Assembly (NCBI RefSeq): GCF_013401555.1
Contig: NZ_CP058552.1
Location: 2,356,001-2,420,000 of the forward strand
Length of the DNA: 64,000 nucleotides
Reading direction: 5' to 3'
Origin: Paenibacillus sp. E222
GTDB lineage: Bacteria > Bacillota > Bacilli > Paenibacillales > Paenibacillaceae
Made by a program: the position numbers and the translations under genes. The stretch's first letter is position 1, and the number at the start of each line of letters is the position of its first letter. Below are positions 56,488 through 64,000 of the stretch, in pieces. The notes beneath the pieces are model-generated. The model had not been told where the DNA came from and made no database searches. It saw only the letters and a list, made by a program, of their open reading frames with translations.

Positions 56488-58038
56488 ATGGTCGAAAAAC
56501 AAATGCAAGATGAAGTGCAGACACCAGGTGCAGTATTTTTCATTTTTGGAGCAACGGGTGATTTGGCCCGCCGGAAGCTGTTTCCGGCGATCTACAGTCT
56601 CTACCGCGAAGGCAAGTTAGCCGAAGACTTTGCGGTTATTGGTGTAGCGCGTCGTCCGAGGTCACCAGAAGAATTCCGGGAAGATATCTATGAATCCATT
56701 AAGGAGTTCTGCCGCTATCCGGCGGGGGAACCCGAAGAGTGGAACGCTTTTGTCGAACATTTTGAGTATAAATCACTAGATATCAATAACGTGGACGGTT
56801 TCAAAGAATTACGTGAGCAGACAGAGAGTCTAGAAGCGAAGTTTAACACACCGGGTAACCGGCTGTTCTATCTGGCGCTGGCACCTGAGCTCTTCGGCAG
56901 CGTCTCCTATAGTTTGCGTGATGGTGGAATGCTGGAGAGCCGCGGGTGGAATCGACTTGTAATTGAGAAGCCATTTGGATATGATCTGCAATCTGCGGAG
57001 CATCTGAATGAGCAGATCCGTGAAGTATTCCGTGAGGAAGAGATTTATCGGATTGACCACTATCTTGGCAAGGAAATGGTGCAGAATATCGAAGTCATTC
57101 GCTTTGGTAATGCCTTTTTCGAGCCGCTTTGGAACAATAAACATATTGCCAACGTTCAGATTACTCTGGGTGAGACGGTTGGTGTGGAAGAACGTGGTGG
57201 ATACTACGATCATTCGGGAGCATTGCGCGATATGGGACAGAACCATATGCTGCAGATGCTGACGATGATTGCCATGGAGCCGCCAAGCCGTCTATTCCCG
57301 GAGGACATTCGGGATGAGAAGGTTAAGGTACTGCGTTCTCTGCGTGCTTTTACCTCTAATGAAGAAGTAAGCACTAACGTTGTGCGCGGGCAGTATACGG
57401 AAGGGGAGTATCGTGGTAAGCAGCTTCCCGGTTATCGTCAGGAGGACAAGGTTGATCCTGAATCCAATACGGAGACTTACTTTGCCGCACGTGTATTTGT
57501 AGATAATTTCCGCTGGGCAGGTGTGCCATTCTATATTCGGACAGGCAAGCGCCTTCCGGTGAAAACGACCGAGATTGTGGTTGAATTCAAATCCATGCCG
57601 AGTAACGTTTATCTGGGGAAAAAGTATAAACTGGAGCCAAATTTGCTCGTCATTCGGGTAAACCCGATGGAAGGAATTTATATTAAAATCAATGCCAAGA
57701 AGCCGGGTTCAGACTCCGAGATTCAGCCGCTGGCGATGGACTTCTGTCAGAGCTGCATGATTGGAATCAACTCGCCGGAGGCGTATGAACGTCTGCTGCA
57801 TGATGCAGCAGAAGGAGACTCCACCTACTTTACCCGTTGGGATGAAGTGGCTACAGCATGGTCCTTCGTTGACCGGATTGCGGCGGCTTGGGCGGAAAAT
57901 CACGGAGAGCTGCACACGTATCCGGCAGGTACGTGGGGTCCTGAAGCAACAGGCAAACTGCTGGAGCAGGACGGCTTCCACTGGTGGCCGGTGAATGGTC
58001 AGGACGAAGACAGTGTCGTCTGGCAAGTGAACAATTAA
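56488..58038 (+). CDS. zwf: Glucose-6-phosphate 1-dehydrogenase
   Basis: A 516-residue enzyme of the oxidative pentose phosphate pathway that makes 6-phosphogluconolactone and NADPH. The coenzyme-binding loop FGATGDLARRKLFPA is at the N-terminus, and the active-site motif RIDHYLGKE lies near residue 190. RTGKRLP and DNFRWAGVPFYIRTG are further family hallmarks. AGAGGAG is the ribosome site, favouring 56488 over an ATG 78 bases upstream. A strong terminator follows. It is a monocistronic gene with no neighbours of the same pathway here. Confidence 0.96.
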   Translation: MVEKQMQDEVQTPGAVFFIFGATGDLARRKLFPAIYSLYREGKLAEDFAVIGVARRPRSPEEFREDIYESIKEFCRYPAGEPEEWNAFVEHFEYKSLDINNVDGFKELREQTESLEAKFNTPGNRLFYLALAPELFGSVSYSLRDGGMLESRGWNRLVIEKPFGYDLQSAEHLNEQIREVFREEEIYRIDHYLGKEMVQNIEVIRFGNAFFEPLWNNKHIANVQITLGETVGVEERGGYYDHSGALRDMGQNHMLQMLTMIAMEPPSRLFPEDIRDEKVKVLRSLRAFTSNEEVSTNVVRGQYTEGEYRGKQLPGYRQEDKVDPESNTETYFAARVFVDNFRWAGVPFYIRTGKRLPVKTTEIVVEFKSMPSNVYLGKKYKLEPNLLVIRVNPMEGIYIKINAKKPGSDSEIQPLAMDFCQSCMIGINSPEAYERLLHDAAEGDSTYFTRWDEVATAWSFVDRIAAAWAENHGELHTYPAGTWGPEATGKLLEQDGFHWWPVNGQDEDSVVWQVNN

Positions 58039-58128
58039 TCATGGGCGTATCACTCATGAGTGGCAAGGATTTTGATTAGAGCGAAGTTATTTTAATGTAT
58101 TGAGATGGGGCTTGCTCCTTTTATAAAT

Positions 58129-58176
58129 AAGACTTGGGAAGAACGCAGCGATGCGATCTTTTCAGGTCTTTTTTTG
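58129..58176 (+). terminator. Rho-independent terminator of zwf
   Basis: AAGACTTG pairs with CAGGTCTT (one G-T) across an inner AAGA/TCTT stem and is followed by T residues. Confidence 0.8.
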
Positions 58177-58224
58177 CGGTGGAGAAGGTGGGGTGTAAAA
58201 ATGTGCATATAATAAAATAAGTTA

Positions 58225-58254
58225 TTGACAAAAAGTAAGTATATAACTTATACT
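58225..58254 (+). promoter_or_regulatory. Strong SigA promoter of the doxX gene
   Basis: TTGACA at 58225-58230 and TATACT at 58249-58254 with an 18-base spacer, 190 bases before the gene. Confidence 0.75.
58236..58250 (+). promoter_or_regulatory. Dyad in the doxX promoter spacer, possible operator
   Basis: TAAGT-ATATA-ACTTA is a 5-5-5 inverted repeat lying between the -35 and -10 hexamers. Such placement is typical for a repressor, for instance a MarR/HxlR-type quinone or redox regulator, but the binder is unknown. Confidence 0.45.
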
Positions 58255-58260
58255 CAATCA

Positions 58261-58392
58261 AGAGTTAAAGAGATTACGCAAAGATATACGGAACCCGATG
58301 ACGAATCGGAAACGTACATCATTCATGAGATAAAATGTGAACCCGGTGAAGGGGTTACGAAATACATTCATGAGGAAAAAATTTTAGCATAA
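58261..58392 (+). pseudogene. Coding-like stretch without a convincing start, possible gene remnant
   Basis: From 58261 the frame is open to a stop at 58392 and reads as a plausible protein end (ETYIIHEIKCEPGEGV, then TKYIHEEKILA). The only in-frame start candidate is a TTG at 58225 that is itself the -35 box. So this is either a decayed gene, a leader peptide in the doxX transcript with an unusual start, or chance. I do not recognise the protein. Confidence 0.35.
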
Positions 58393-58444
58393 TATCTTTA
58401 ATCTAAGAATACTATTTTGTATATATTGAATGGAGGAAAAGAAA

Positions 58445-58843
58445 ATGTTGGATGTTGGATTGTTGTTGATTCGTTTGGTGATTGGATTGTCGTTCATGGC
58501 GCACGGGGCTCAGAAATTGTTTGGATGGTTCGGGGGATACGGAATCAAGGGAACGGGCGGCTGGTTTGAATCAATGGGAATGAAGCCCGGCGCATTGGTA
58601 GCGCTGCTGGCAGGGCTGGCTGAATTCGGCGGTGGATTGCTGCTGGCTCTGGGTCTGCTCACACCGGTAGGCGGCATTCTGATTGCTCTGACTATGGTTA
58701 TTGCCATTGTGAAGGTTCATGGTGCGAATGGATACTGGTCCACGCAAAACGGATTTGAATATAACCTTGCGATCCTGGTGATTGGTGTAGCAATAGCTTT
58801 GATAGGTGGAGGACAATATGCTCTGGACGCATTGATTTTCTAA
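58445..58843 (+). CDS. DoxX-family membrane protein
   Basis: A 132-residue DoxX protein with four membrane helices. The family pattern LLLIRLVIGLSFMAHGAQKLFGWFGG is at the N-terminus (LIRLVIG, HGAQKLFGWFGG) and GALVALLAGLAEFGGGLLL follows. DoxX-like proteins have been linked to thiol or quinone stress and to catechol metabolism; the role here is not shown. GGAGG precedes the ATG at 58445. Its promoter holds a dyad, and a terminator follows. Confidence 0.87.
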   Translation: MLDVGLLLIRLVIGLSFMAHGAQKLFGWFGGYGIKGTGGWFESMGMKPGALVALLAGLAEFGGGLLLALGLLTPVGGILIALTMVIAIVKVHGANGYWSTQNGFEYNLAILVIGVAIALIGGGQYALDALIF

Positions 58844-58866
58844 GAGCGGCACGCGAAATGAATAAT

Positions 58867-58912
58867 GAGTACCTGGACGCCATAAAGATGGCGGAAGGGT
58901 GCTCTTTTTTTG
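58867..58912 (+). terminator. Rho-independent terminator of the doxX gene
   Basis: CGCCAT-AAAG-ATGGCG forms the tip, flanked by a GAG/CTC base and a T run. Confidence 0.82.
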
Positions 58913-59118
58913 CAATCCGAAAAGAGAAGAATCTCTGCTGTACGTAATCGGTTATTTTCGGTAAAGATTATGGTACAATAGGAAAGTTGGATACTAAATC
59001 AGGTCTACGGCATGAATGGAAGCACAATGCTTAGGGAGGATGAACTCCGTTGTAAATGTGTAAAATTAACATAGGATGCTTAATTGCCTAATATGCGAAA
59101 ATGCGAATGTACAATCAA

Positions 59119-59168
59119 CCGGCATAGCCGGATTGCATAAAGATTGAATGGTAGACCGGCCTCGCCGG
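59119..59168 (+). repeat. Two short hairpins in the prfC leader
   Basis: CCGGCATAGCCGG at 59119-59131 and CCGGCCTCGCCGG at 59156-59168 each fold into a 5-bp hairpin with a 3-base loop, 24 bases apart. The shared outer arms suggest duplication. Confidence 0.55.
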
Positions 59169-59204
59169 ATTAACGTGAATGAACGGACGAAAGGGATAGA
59201 ATCT

Positions 59205-60788
59205 ATGAGCAAAGCTGCAGATAACATTCTTCAACAGGAAGTGGACAAACGCCGGACGTTTGCCATTATCTCTCACCCGGATGCGGGTAAAACGACATTG
59301 ACCGAGAAACTGTTGCTGTTCGGGGGCGCGATTCGTCTTGCCGGTACAGTCAAAGCTCGGAAAGCAAGCAAACATGCAACAAGTGACTGGATGGAAATTG
59401 AGAAACAGCGGGGAATCTCGGTAACTTCTTCCGTAATGCAGTTTGATTACCTGGGTCATCGCATCAACATCTTGGATACACCGGGTCACCAAGACTTCAG
59501 TGAAGATACGTATCGTACACTGACCGCTGCCGATAGCGCAGTCATGTTGATTGACGTGGCCAAAGGTGTCGAGGCACAGACCATTAAATTGTTCCAGGTT
59601 TGTGCGAAGCGTGGTATTCCGATCTTTACGTTCATCAACAAGCTGGACCGTGAAGGACAAAGCCCGTTTGATCTGATGGAAGAACTCGAAAACGTACTGG
59701 GGATTCGCTCCGTACCGATGAACTGGCCGATTGGTACAGGTCGTGAGCTATGCGGTGTGTACGATCGGATGAAAAATCAAGTGGAATTGTTCCAAGGGGA
59801 CGATCACTCGACAATTAAAGTACAAAAAGTAGATGGATACGAAGATCCAATCATTCGTGAGATGGCAGGAGATTATCTGCATGATCAGCTGTGTCAAGAT
59901 CTAGAGCTTCTGGATGTTGCAGGAGACCAGTTCGACATGGAGAAGGTACAACGCGGTGAACTAACCCCCGTATTCTTCGGTAGTGCCATCAATAACTTTG
60001 GCGTGCAGACGTTCCTTGAGAACTTCCTGCAGCTCGCACCGAAACCGGAACCACGTCGCAGTACAGCAGGTGAGATTGAGCCAACGAATGAGAAATTCAG
60101 CGGTTATGTCTTCAAAATCCAGGCAAACATGAACCCGGCACACCGGGATCGTATTGCATTCCTGCGGATTGTGTCTGGTAAGTTCCAACGTGGTATGAGC
60201 GTGAAGCATAATCGTGTGGGCAAAGAAATCAAACTGTCGCAGCCTCAGCAATTCCTGGCACAGGATCGGGATATTGTAGAAGAGGCTTACGCAGGCGATA
60301 TTATTGGTCTGTTTGATCCGGGTATCTTCCGGATTGGCGATTCATTGAGCCAAGGCAGCGAGGTTATTTTTGACGAACTGCCAACGTTCTCACCAGAGAT
60401 TTTTGCCAAAGTTACGGTTAAAAATGCATTGAAACATAAACAATATCAAAAAGGGATTGACCAGTTGACCGAGGAAGGGACGATTCAGGTGTTCAACACC
60501 GTTAGCTTCGACGAGACTTTGCTCGGCGTCGTGGGTCAGCTCCAATTCGAGGTATTTGAATACCGGATGAAGGGCGAGTACGGGGTAGACGTGCAGCTCC
60601 AGCGCATGCCTTATCAATTTGCTCGCTGGATCGTGGACGAGAATCTGGACCCAAGTAAATTTCGGATCAACTCCGCTCTGGTGAAAGATAAAAAGGGCAA
60701 TTATGTTGTCCTATTCGAAAATGAATACGCGATGAGAACCGCAATGGACAAAAATCCAACGGCGAAATTCCTGGAGACAGCTCCTTAA
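59205..60788 (+). CDS. prfC: Peptide chain release factor 3
   Basis: A 527-residue translational GTPase that removes RF1/RF2 from the ribosome after peptide release. The G1 motif ISHPDAGKTTLTEK, G3 LDTPGHQDFSED and G4 INKLDREG are all present. Domain II (about 275-390) and the RF3-specific end (FEVFEYRMKGEYGVDVQLQ) follow. RF3 is missing from B. subtilis but present in other Firmicutes. GAAAGGGA lies before the ATG at 59205. A leader with two hairpins precedes it and a terminator follows. Confidence 0.95.
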   Translation: MSKAADNILQQEVDKRRTFAIISHPDAGKTTLTEKLLLFGGAIRLAGTVKARKASKHATSDWMEIEKQRGISVTSSVMQFDYLGHRINILDTPGHQDFSEDTYRTLTAADSAVMLIDVAKGVEAQTIKLFQVCAKRGIPIFTFINKLDREGQSPFDLMEELENVLGIRSVPMNWPIGTGRELCGVYDRMKNQVELFQGDDHSTIKVQKVDGYEDPIIREMAGDYLHDQLCQDLELLDVAGDQFDMEKVQRGELTPVFFGSAINNFGVQTFLENFLQLAPKPEPRRSTAGEIEPTNEKFSGYVFKIQANMNPAHRDRIAFLRIVSGKFQRGMSVKHNRVGKEIKLSQPQQFLAQDRDIVEEAYAGDIIGLFDPGIFRIGDSLSQGSEVIFDELPTFSPEIFAKVTVKNALKHKQYQKGIDQLTEEGTIQVFNTVSFDETLLGVVGQLQFEVFEYRMKGEYGVDVQLQRMPYQFARWIVDENLDPSKFRINSALVKDKKGNYVVLFENEYAMRTAMDKNPTAKFLETAP

Positions 60789-60824
60789 GCCGTTTCTTCC
60801 TAAAATAGTAAAGACAGCAGAAAC

Positions 60825-60867
60825 AAATGACCTAAATCCCTGATCAGAGGGGTTTAGGTCATTTTTG
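60825..60867 (+). terminator. Rho-independent terminator of prfC
   Basis: AAATGACCTAAA pairs with TTTAGGTCATTT, with CCC/GGG inside and T residues after. Confidence 0.9.
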
Positions 60868-61307
60868 TTGCTCCCAGCTTTTATATCTCATTAAGAATTC
60901 CGTCGCCTAGGCGAAAAGGGAAAATAACATTAGTCATCATTCAGTCTGCTCTCAGCAGCAACGGACGAGGATATCTTCGATCTGTTTGATCAGGTAGCTG
61001 AAATCATTGTAGTTGTATGATGATATTACATGCTTGAAGGAAATAGATCAGCCTTGTTAATCGGAGAGTCAGCTTCTAGTGATTAGTTACTGCCGTCTCG
61101 GGAAGCTGCATGTATATACACAAACAAGGTACAGCCTCCTGAGTTATGCTCAGTGACTGTACCTTGTTTGGTTGGGGGACCTAATTAGTCTGCGGGGGAT
61201 GTAACTGCCTTGCTCTTTGGAGCAGGGCACCATCCAGACCAATGAGCCAAATCTTTTTTTGCAGACAGAACAACGTGATGATGGTACCTTTCCCTCCAAG
61301 GCTTCAG
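60868..61307. other. Intergenic region with a long unassigned hairpin
   Basis: No gene is supported on either strand. At 61121-61170 the arms CAAACAAGGTACAG and CTGTACCTTGTTTG are perfectly complementary, with CTGAG/CTCAG inside the loop, but no T tract follows on either strand. The remaining bases show no recognisable structure. Confidence 0.5.
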
Positions 61308-61541
61308 TTATCTGATGGGTTGAACGGGAATGGTGTGCAGATGCTCCTGCGCGATTTGAATTAATTCTTCCTGCTTCGCAGGTTCCGTGTTCTTCCAGAT
61401 CATTTCGAAAATGGCACCAAGTCCGGGTAATGCTGCTTCCGGTCCATCTACAGAACCTTCGATCATCTCCCGGAGCTGATCATCACTTTTATCATGAACC
61501 TTATGAACAATCGCTTCACGCAGGCTTAATGTAATGGGCAT
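61308..61541 (-). CDS. sspI: Small acid-soluble spore protein SspI
   Basis: A 77-residue protein resembling B. subtilis SspI along its length: LREAIVHKVHDKSDDQLRE and the conserved LPGLGAIFEMIWKN. SspI is a minor spore-specific protein made in the forespore, normally from a SigG promoter; none was clear upstream. GAGGAGGGA precedes the ATG. In B. subtilis the gene also lies near the RNA methyltransferase gene ysgA, as here. Confidence 0.88.
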   Translation of the reverse strand: MPITLSLREAIVHKVHDKSDDQLREMIEGSVDGPEAALPGLGAIFEMIWKNTEPAKQEELIQIAQEHLHTIPVQPIR

Positions 61542-61602
61542 CGCAAGTCCCTCCTCGTATATTCGGCTGCTCTAATACTGTTCCCTGGGAAGCGTGAGCG
61601 CA

Positions 61603-61631
61603 TTCAAGTTTATTGGGCTTTGTGGTATACT
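61603..61631 (+). promoter_or_regulatory. Candidate promoter of the trkA-like gene
   Basis: TATACT at 61626-61631 with a TG two bases ahead forms an extended -10. The -35 TTCAAG is weak, 17 bases upstream. Confidence 0.45.
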
Positions 61632-61724
61632 ACGAAGGATATTTAAGTAAACACTGACCCTTAATTGAAAAATGGACTACCAATAGATGCGTAATGCTGA
61701 AGTGCAGCGGGAGGTTAGACCCTA

Positions 61725-62387
61725 ATGGCAAAAAAACAATATGCCGTCATTGGCATGGGACGGTTCGGATCAAGTGTAGCCAATGCCCTGAGCGGCATGG
61801 GATTCGACGTATTGGCAATTGATGCGGACGAGCAGCGGACTCAGGAAATGTCCAATATTGTGACTCATGCCGTATCGGCAGATTCGACGGACGAAGAAGC
61901 GCTGCGTGCGCTGGGCATACGGAATTTTGATGTCGTCGTTGTGGCGATTGGTGAAGACATTCAGTCGAGTATTCTCACGACCCTTATTCTGAAAGATATG
62001 GGTGTACCTGTTCTGATTGTAAAAGCACAAAATGAGCTTCATGGTAAAGTATTGCAGAAGATCGGTGCAGACAAGGTTATTTATCCTGAGCGGGATATGG
62101 GACTGCGTGTAGCCCATCATCTGACATCTCCAAACATTCTCGATTACATCGAGTTATCTGAGGATTACAGCATTTTGGAGATGAGAGCGTCTGAGCAAAT
62201 GATCGGTAAAAATCTGCTGGAGCTAAATATTCGTGCACGTTTCGGTTGCAACGTGATGGCGATTCGCAGTGGGAATTCGATGAATATCTCTCCGTATGCG
62301 GAGGATCGGATTGCGGACGGGGATGTGCTGATCATCGTTGGTCACAAGGACCATTTGACGAAAATGGAGCTTGCGTATCCAAAGTGA
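61725..62387 (+). CDS. Potassium channel regulatory subunit, TrkA/KtrA-KtrC family
   Basis: A 220-residue RCK protein. The RCK_N Rossmann half begins KQYAVIGMGRFGSSVANAL with aspartate at the end of strand 2 (DVLAIDAD), so it binds NAD or ATP/ADP. The RCK_C half (about 140-220) is the type that binds c-di-AMP in KtrA and KtrC of Firmicutes. It would gate a Ktr potassium transporter encoded elsewhere, since no KtrB/KtrD gene is adjacent. GGGAGGTT precedes the ATG. No c-di-AMP riboswitch was recognised. Confidence 0.88.
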   Translation: MAKKQYAVIGMGRFGSSVANALSGMGFDVLAIDADEQRTQEMSNIVTHAVSADSTDEEALRALGIRNFDVVVVAIGEDIQSSILTTLILKDMGVPVLIVKAQNELHGKVLQKIGADKVIYPERDMGLRVAHHLTSPNILDYIELSEDYSILEMRASEQMIGKNLLELNIRARFGCNVMAIRSGNSMNISPYAEDRIADGDVLIIVGHKDHLTKMELAYPK

Positions 62388-62488
62388 TAAGTATAATGAC
62401 GGGATAAATGGAGCAATCTTTAGTCGGAAAATTTCAATTCGTCATGTAACATGTTGATAAAAAATCCCGCAGACGGAAGGATGGAAAG

Positions 62489-63277
62489 ATGGATATTGTA
62501 TCACCGCAAAATACACGTGTGAAGGAATGGGCACAGCTGCTGGAGAAAAAACACCGTACCCGTCAACATAAATATATTATTGAAGGCATTCATCTCGTAG
62601 AGGAAGCACTGCGCGCCGGGGCGGATCTGGAATGCATTGTTTACGATGGGGAGCAGGGTGTACCCAAGGAACTGGCTGGACTGGAGGCTCCACTTCAGCG
62701 CGTGGAATGGATTAGTGTATCCCCTGCGGTTATCGCCAAGTGTACGGATACGATGACACCCCAACCTGTTTTTGCCATTGTACATAAAGGTCGCGAGCTG
62801 CTTCAAAGTCTGTTGTCTTCTGCCAAGGGGTTTGTTGTGGTATTGGACAATGTTCAGGACCCGGGTAATGTGGGAACGATCATTCGCAGTGCGGATGCAG
62901 CGGGAGCGGCAGGTGTTGTACTCGGTGCTGGTTGTGCCGATGTCTATAATCCGAAAACGATCCGTTCAACGATGGGATCATTGTTTCATCTGCCAATCGT
63001 AGAAGGTCCGTTGGAATCGTTGCTGCCTGAAGCAAAGGCTGCGGGCGTAAAGTTGGTTAGTACGTCTTTGCAAGCGGAGTATTCGTGCTACAGTTATGAT
63101 TTTACACAATCAGTATGGCTTGTGATCGGTAATGAGGGCAAGGGCATATCGGAATCTACTGCACAACTGGTGGACGATGCAATTACGATTCCGATGCAGG
63201 GACAGGCAGAGTCACTTAACGCGGCGATGGCGGCCACGATTTTGCTGTTTGAAGCGATGAGGCAGCGGATGGTTTAG
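62489..63277 (+). CDS. TrmH/SpoU-family RNA 2'-O-methyltransferase (YsgA-like)
   Basis: A 262-residue enzyme of the SPOUT class. A substrate-binding N-terminal domain (1-105) precedes the knotted catalytic domain with motif 1 LDNVQDPGNVGTIIRSADA, motif 2 VIGNEGKGIS and motif 3 IPMQGQAESLNAAMAATIL. It would methylate a ribose 2'-OH in rRNA or tRNA; the site is unknown. GGAAGGATGGAAAG precedes the ATG. The neighbouring sspI and the match in length favour orthology with B. subtilis YsgA. Confidence 0.9.
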   Translation: MDIVSPQNTRVKEWAQLLEKKHRTRQHKYIIEGIHLVEEALRAGADLECIVYDGEQGVPKELAGLEAPLQRVEWISVSPAVIAKCTDTMTPQPVFAIVHKGRELLQSLLSSAKGFVVVLDNVQDPGNVGTIIRSADAAGAAGVVLGAGCADVYNPKTIRSTMGSLFHLPIVEGPLESLLPEAKAAGVKLVSTSLQAEYSCYSYDFTQSVWLVIGNEGKGISESTAQLVDDAITIPMQGQAESLNAAMAATILLFEAMRQRMV

Positions 63278-63320
63278 CAGATGAATAATATACTTCATGT
63301 TTATATGAGGTAAGAGATAT

Positions 63321-63365
63321 AAGCTTATTCCAACTCGAACGATGAGTGAGGAATGGGCTTTTTTG
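63321..63365 (+). terminator. Rho-independent terminator after the RNA methyltransferase gene
   Basis: AAGCTTATTCC pairs with GGAATGGGCTT (two G-T) and runs into T residues. Confidence 0.78.
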
Positions 63366-63450
63366 GTATGGCCCGGTGAAAGTTGAAATAAATAAATCGA
63401 ACGATATGGAGCTGGTATGCCAATATATAGTGTAAGGAGGAAGGGGATGG

Positions 63451-64000
63451 ATGATGAGTGAGGCAGAAAGGTACATAAAACTTGTGGAATTAACCCGGGC
63501 TGGTGATTACGAAGCATATGGGGAGTTATATGAGCTAACGGTGATGGATGTGTATCGCACTGTCCGTTTTCTGATTCGTGACTCATCTGACGCGGAAGAT
63601 CTGGTACAGGAAATTTATATTCAGGCATACAGGTCCTTGGAGCGTTACGATTCGGAGAGAGCGTTTCGTCCCTGGTTAATGGGTGTGACGATGCGGCAGG
63701 TCCGAAGTTACCGGCGGAGACGATTGACGCAATTTCGTTTTAGCAAGCGGATGGAAAAGTCTGATACGGGGCTGGAGTATGATTTTTCCGGTGACTTAAT
63801 CAACAAGTTGGCAAATCGTCCTCTGCTTGAGCAGGTACACCGATTGCCGTACAAGCTCCAGCAGGCCATCACTCTTCACTATTTGAACGAGTACACGCAA
63901 GAAGAGATTTCATGCATATTGGAAATTCCAATAGGAACGGTGAAATCGCGTATTCATGCGGCATTAACCAAGCTGAGGCAGAATCAGAAGTTGAACCTAG
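63451..64000 (+). CDS. ECF-type RNA polymerase sigma factor (3' end cut by window)
   Basis: The frame is open from 63451 to the last base, about 183 codons, so the C-terminus is just outside. Region 2 is seen in YGELYELTVMDVYRTVRFL and DAEDLVQEIYIQAYRSL, and region 4 with its helix-turn-helix in YTQEEISCILEIPIGTVKSR. The AAGGAGGAAGGGG ribosome site serves the ATG at 63451 or the one at 63454. Its anti-sigma partner, if any, would lie downstream outside the window. It differs from the SigY-like factor at 21971. Confidence 0.87.
   Translation, partial: MMSEAERYIKLVELTRAGDYEAYGELYELTVMDVYRTVRFLIRDSSDAEDLVQEIYIQAYRSLERYDSERAFRPWLMGVTMRQVRSYRRRRLTQFRFSKRMEKSDTGLEYDFSGDLINKLANRPLLEQVHRLPYKLQQAITLHYLNEYTQEEISCILEIPIGTVKSRIHAALTKLRQNQKLNL

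Noticed and set aside
61632..61724. c-di-AMP (ydaO/ktr-type) riboswitch before the TrkA-like gene
   Set aside because: The leader is too short and lacks the conserved elements of that riboswitch.

Overview
The window is a chromosomal segment from a spore-forming Firmicute, almost certainly Paenibacillus. The 16S rRNA is of Paenibacillus type, Shine-Dalgarno sites are strong AGGAGG types with frequent TTG and GTG starts, and there are spore genes (a SspI-type small acid-soluble protein and YyaC), an S-layer-homology surface protein and a Bacillus-like PerR/YgzB/YgxA/rrn neighbourhood. No prophage, insertion sequence or CRISPR array was seen. Both ends cut a gene: a hybrid histidine kinase on the left and an ECF sigma factor on the right.

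Region by region. 1-6835: a general-stress circuit made of a multi-receiver hybrid kinase, a CheR-type methyltransferase, a second hybrid kinase, and RsbV, RsbW and a SigB-family sigma factor. The kinase plus methyltransferase pair resembles the RsbK/RsbM arrangement of the Bacillus cereus group, and a SigB-like promoter lies ahead of rsbV. 6968-16311: housekeeping and stress genes (CorA transporter, YtxH and GlsB membrane proteins, PAP2 phosphatase, asparaginase, pirin, YfkK, YyaC, hydrolase, methyltransferase). 16577-18820: an O-antigen-ligase-like polymerase with a very GC-rich core. 19015-23583: DedA, thioredoxin-like, MBL hydrolase, a sigY-yxlC-like ECF sigma operon and an IDEAL-domain protein. 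23748-27872: a 1374-residue surface protein with two seven-repeat modules and three SLH domains. 28193-31431: gatCAB. 31551-34926: acetyltransferase, MgtC-like and DUF4097 proteins.

35101-45788: perR, a GH18 protein, ygzB, ygxA and a ribosomal RNA operon with tandem promoters, 16S, 23S and 15 tRNAs in the order of the B. subtilis trnD cluster. I find no 5S rRNA gene in this operon. 46227-49717: a methyltransferase and an orphan membrane-bound AraC-type regulator. 50211-55255: a LiaI-PspA-PspC-PspC-PspA effector set followed by LiaF-LiaS-LiaR, a complete cell-envelope stress module. 55499-63277: YwmB, glucose-6-phosphate dehydrogenase, DoxX, release factor 3, SspI, a TrkA/Ktr regulatory subunit and a TrmH-type RNA methyltransferase. 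63451-64000: start of an ECF sigma factor.

The connecting theme is stress signalling: SigB partner switching, SigY, PerR, Lia/Psp and another ECF factor all occur within 64 kb. All functions are read from sequence motifs and remembered family features; no database search was run.
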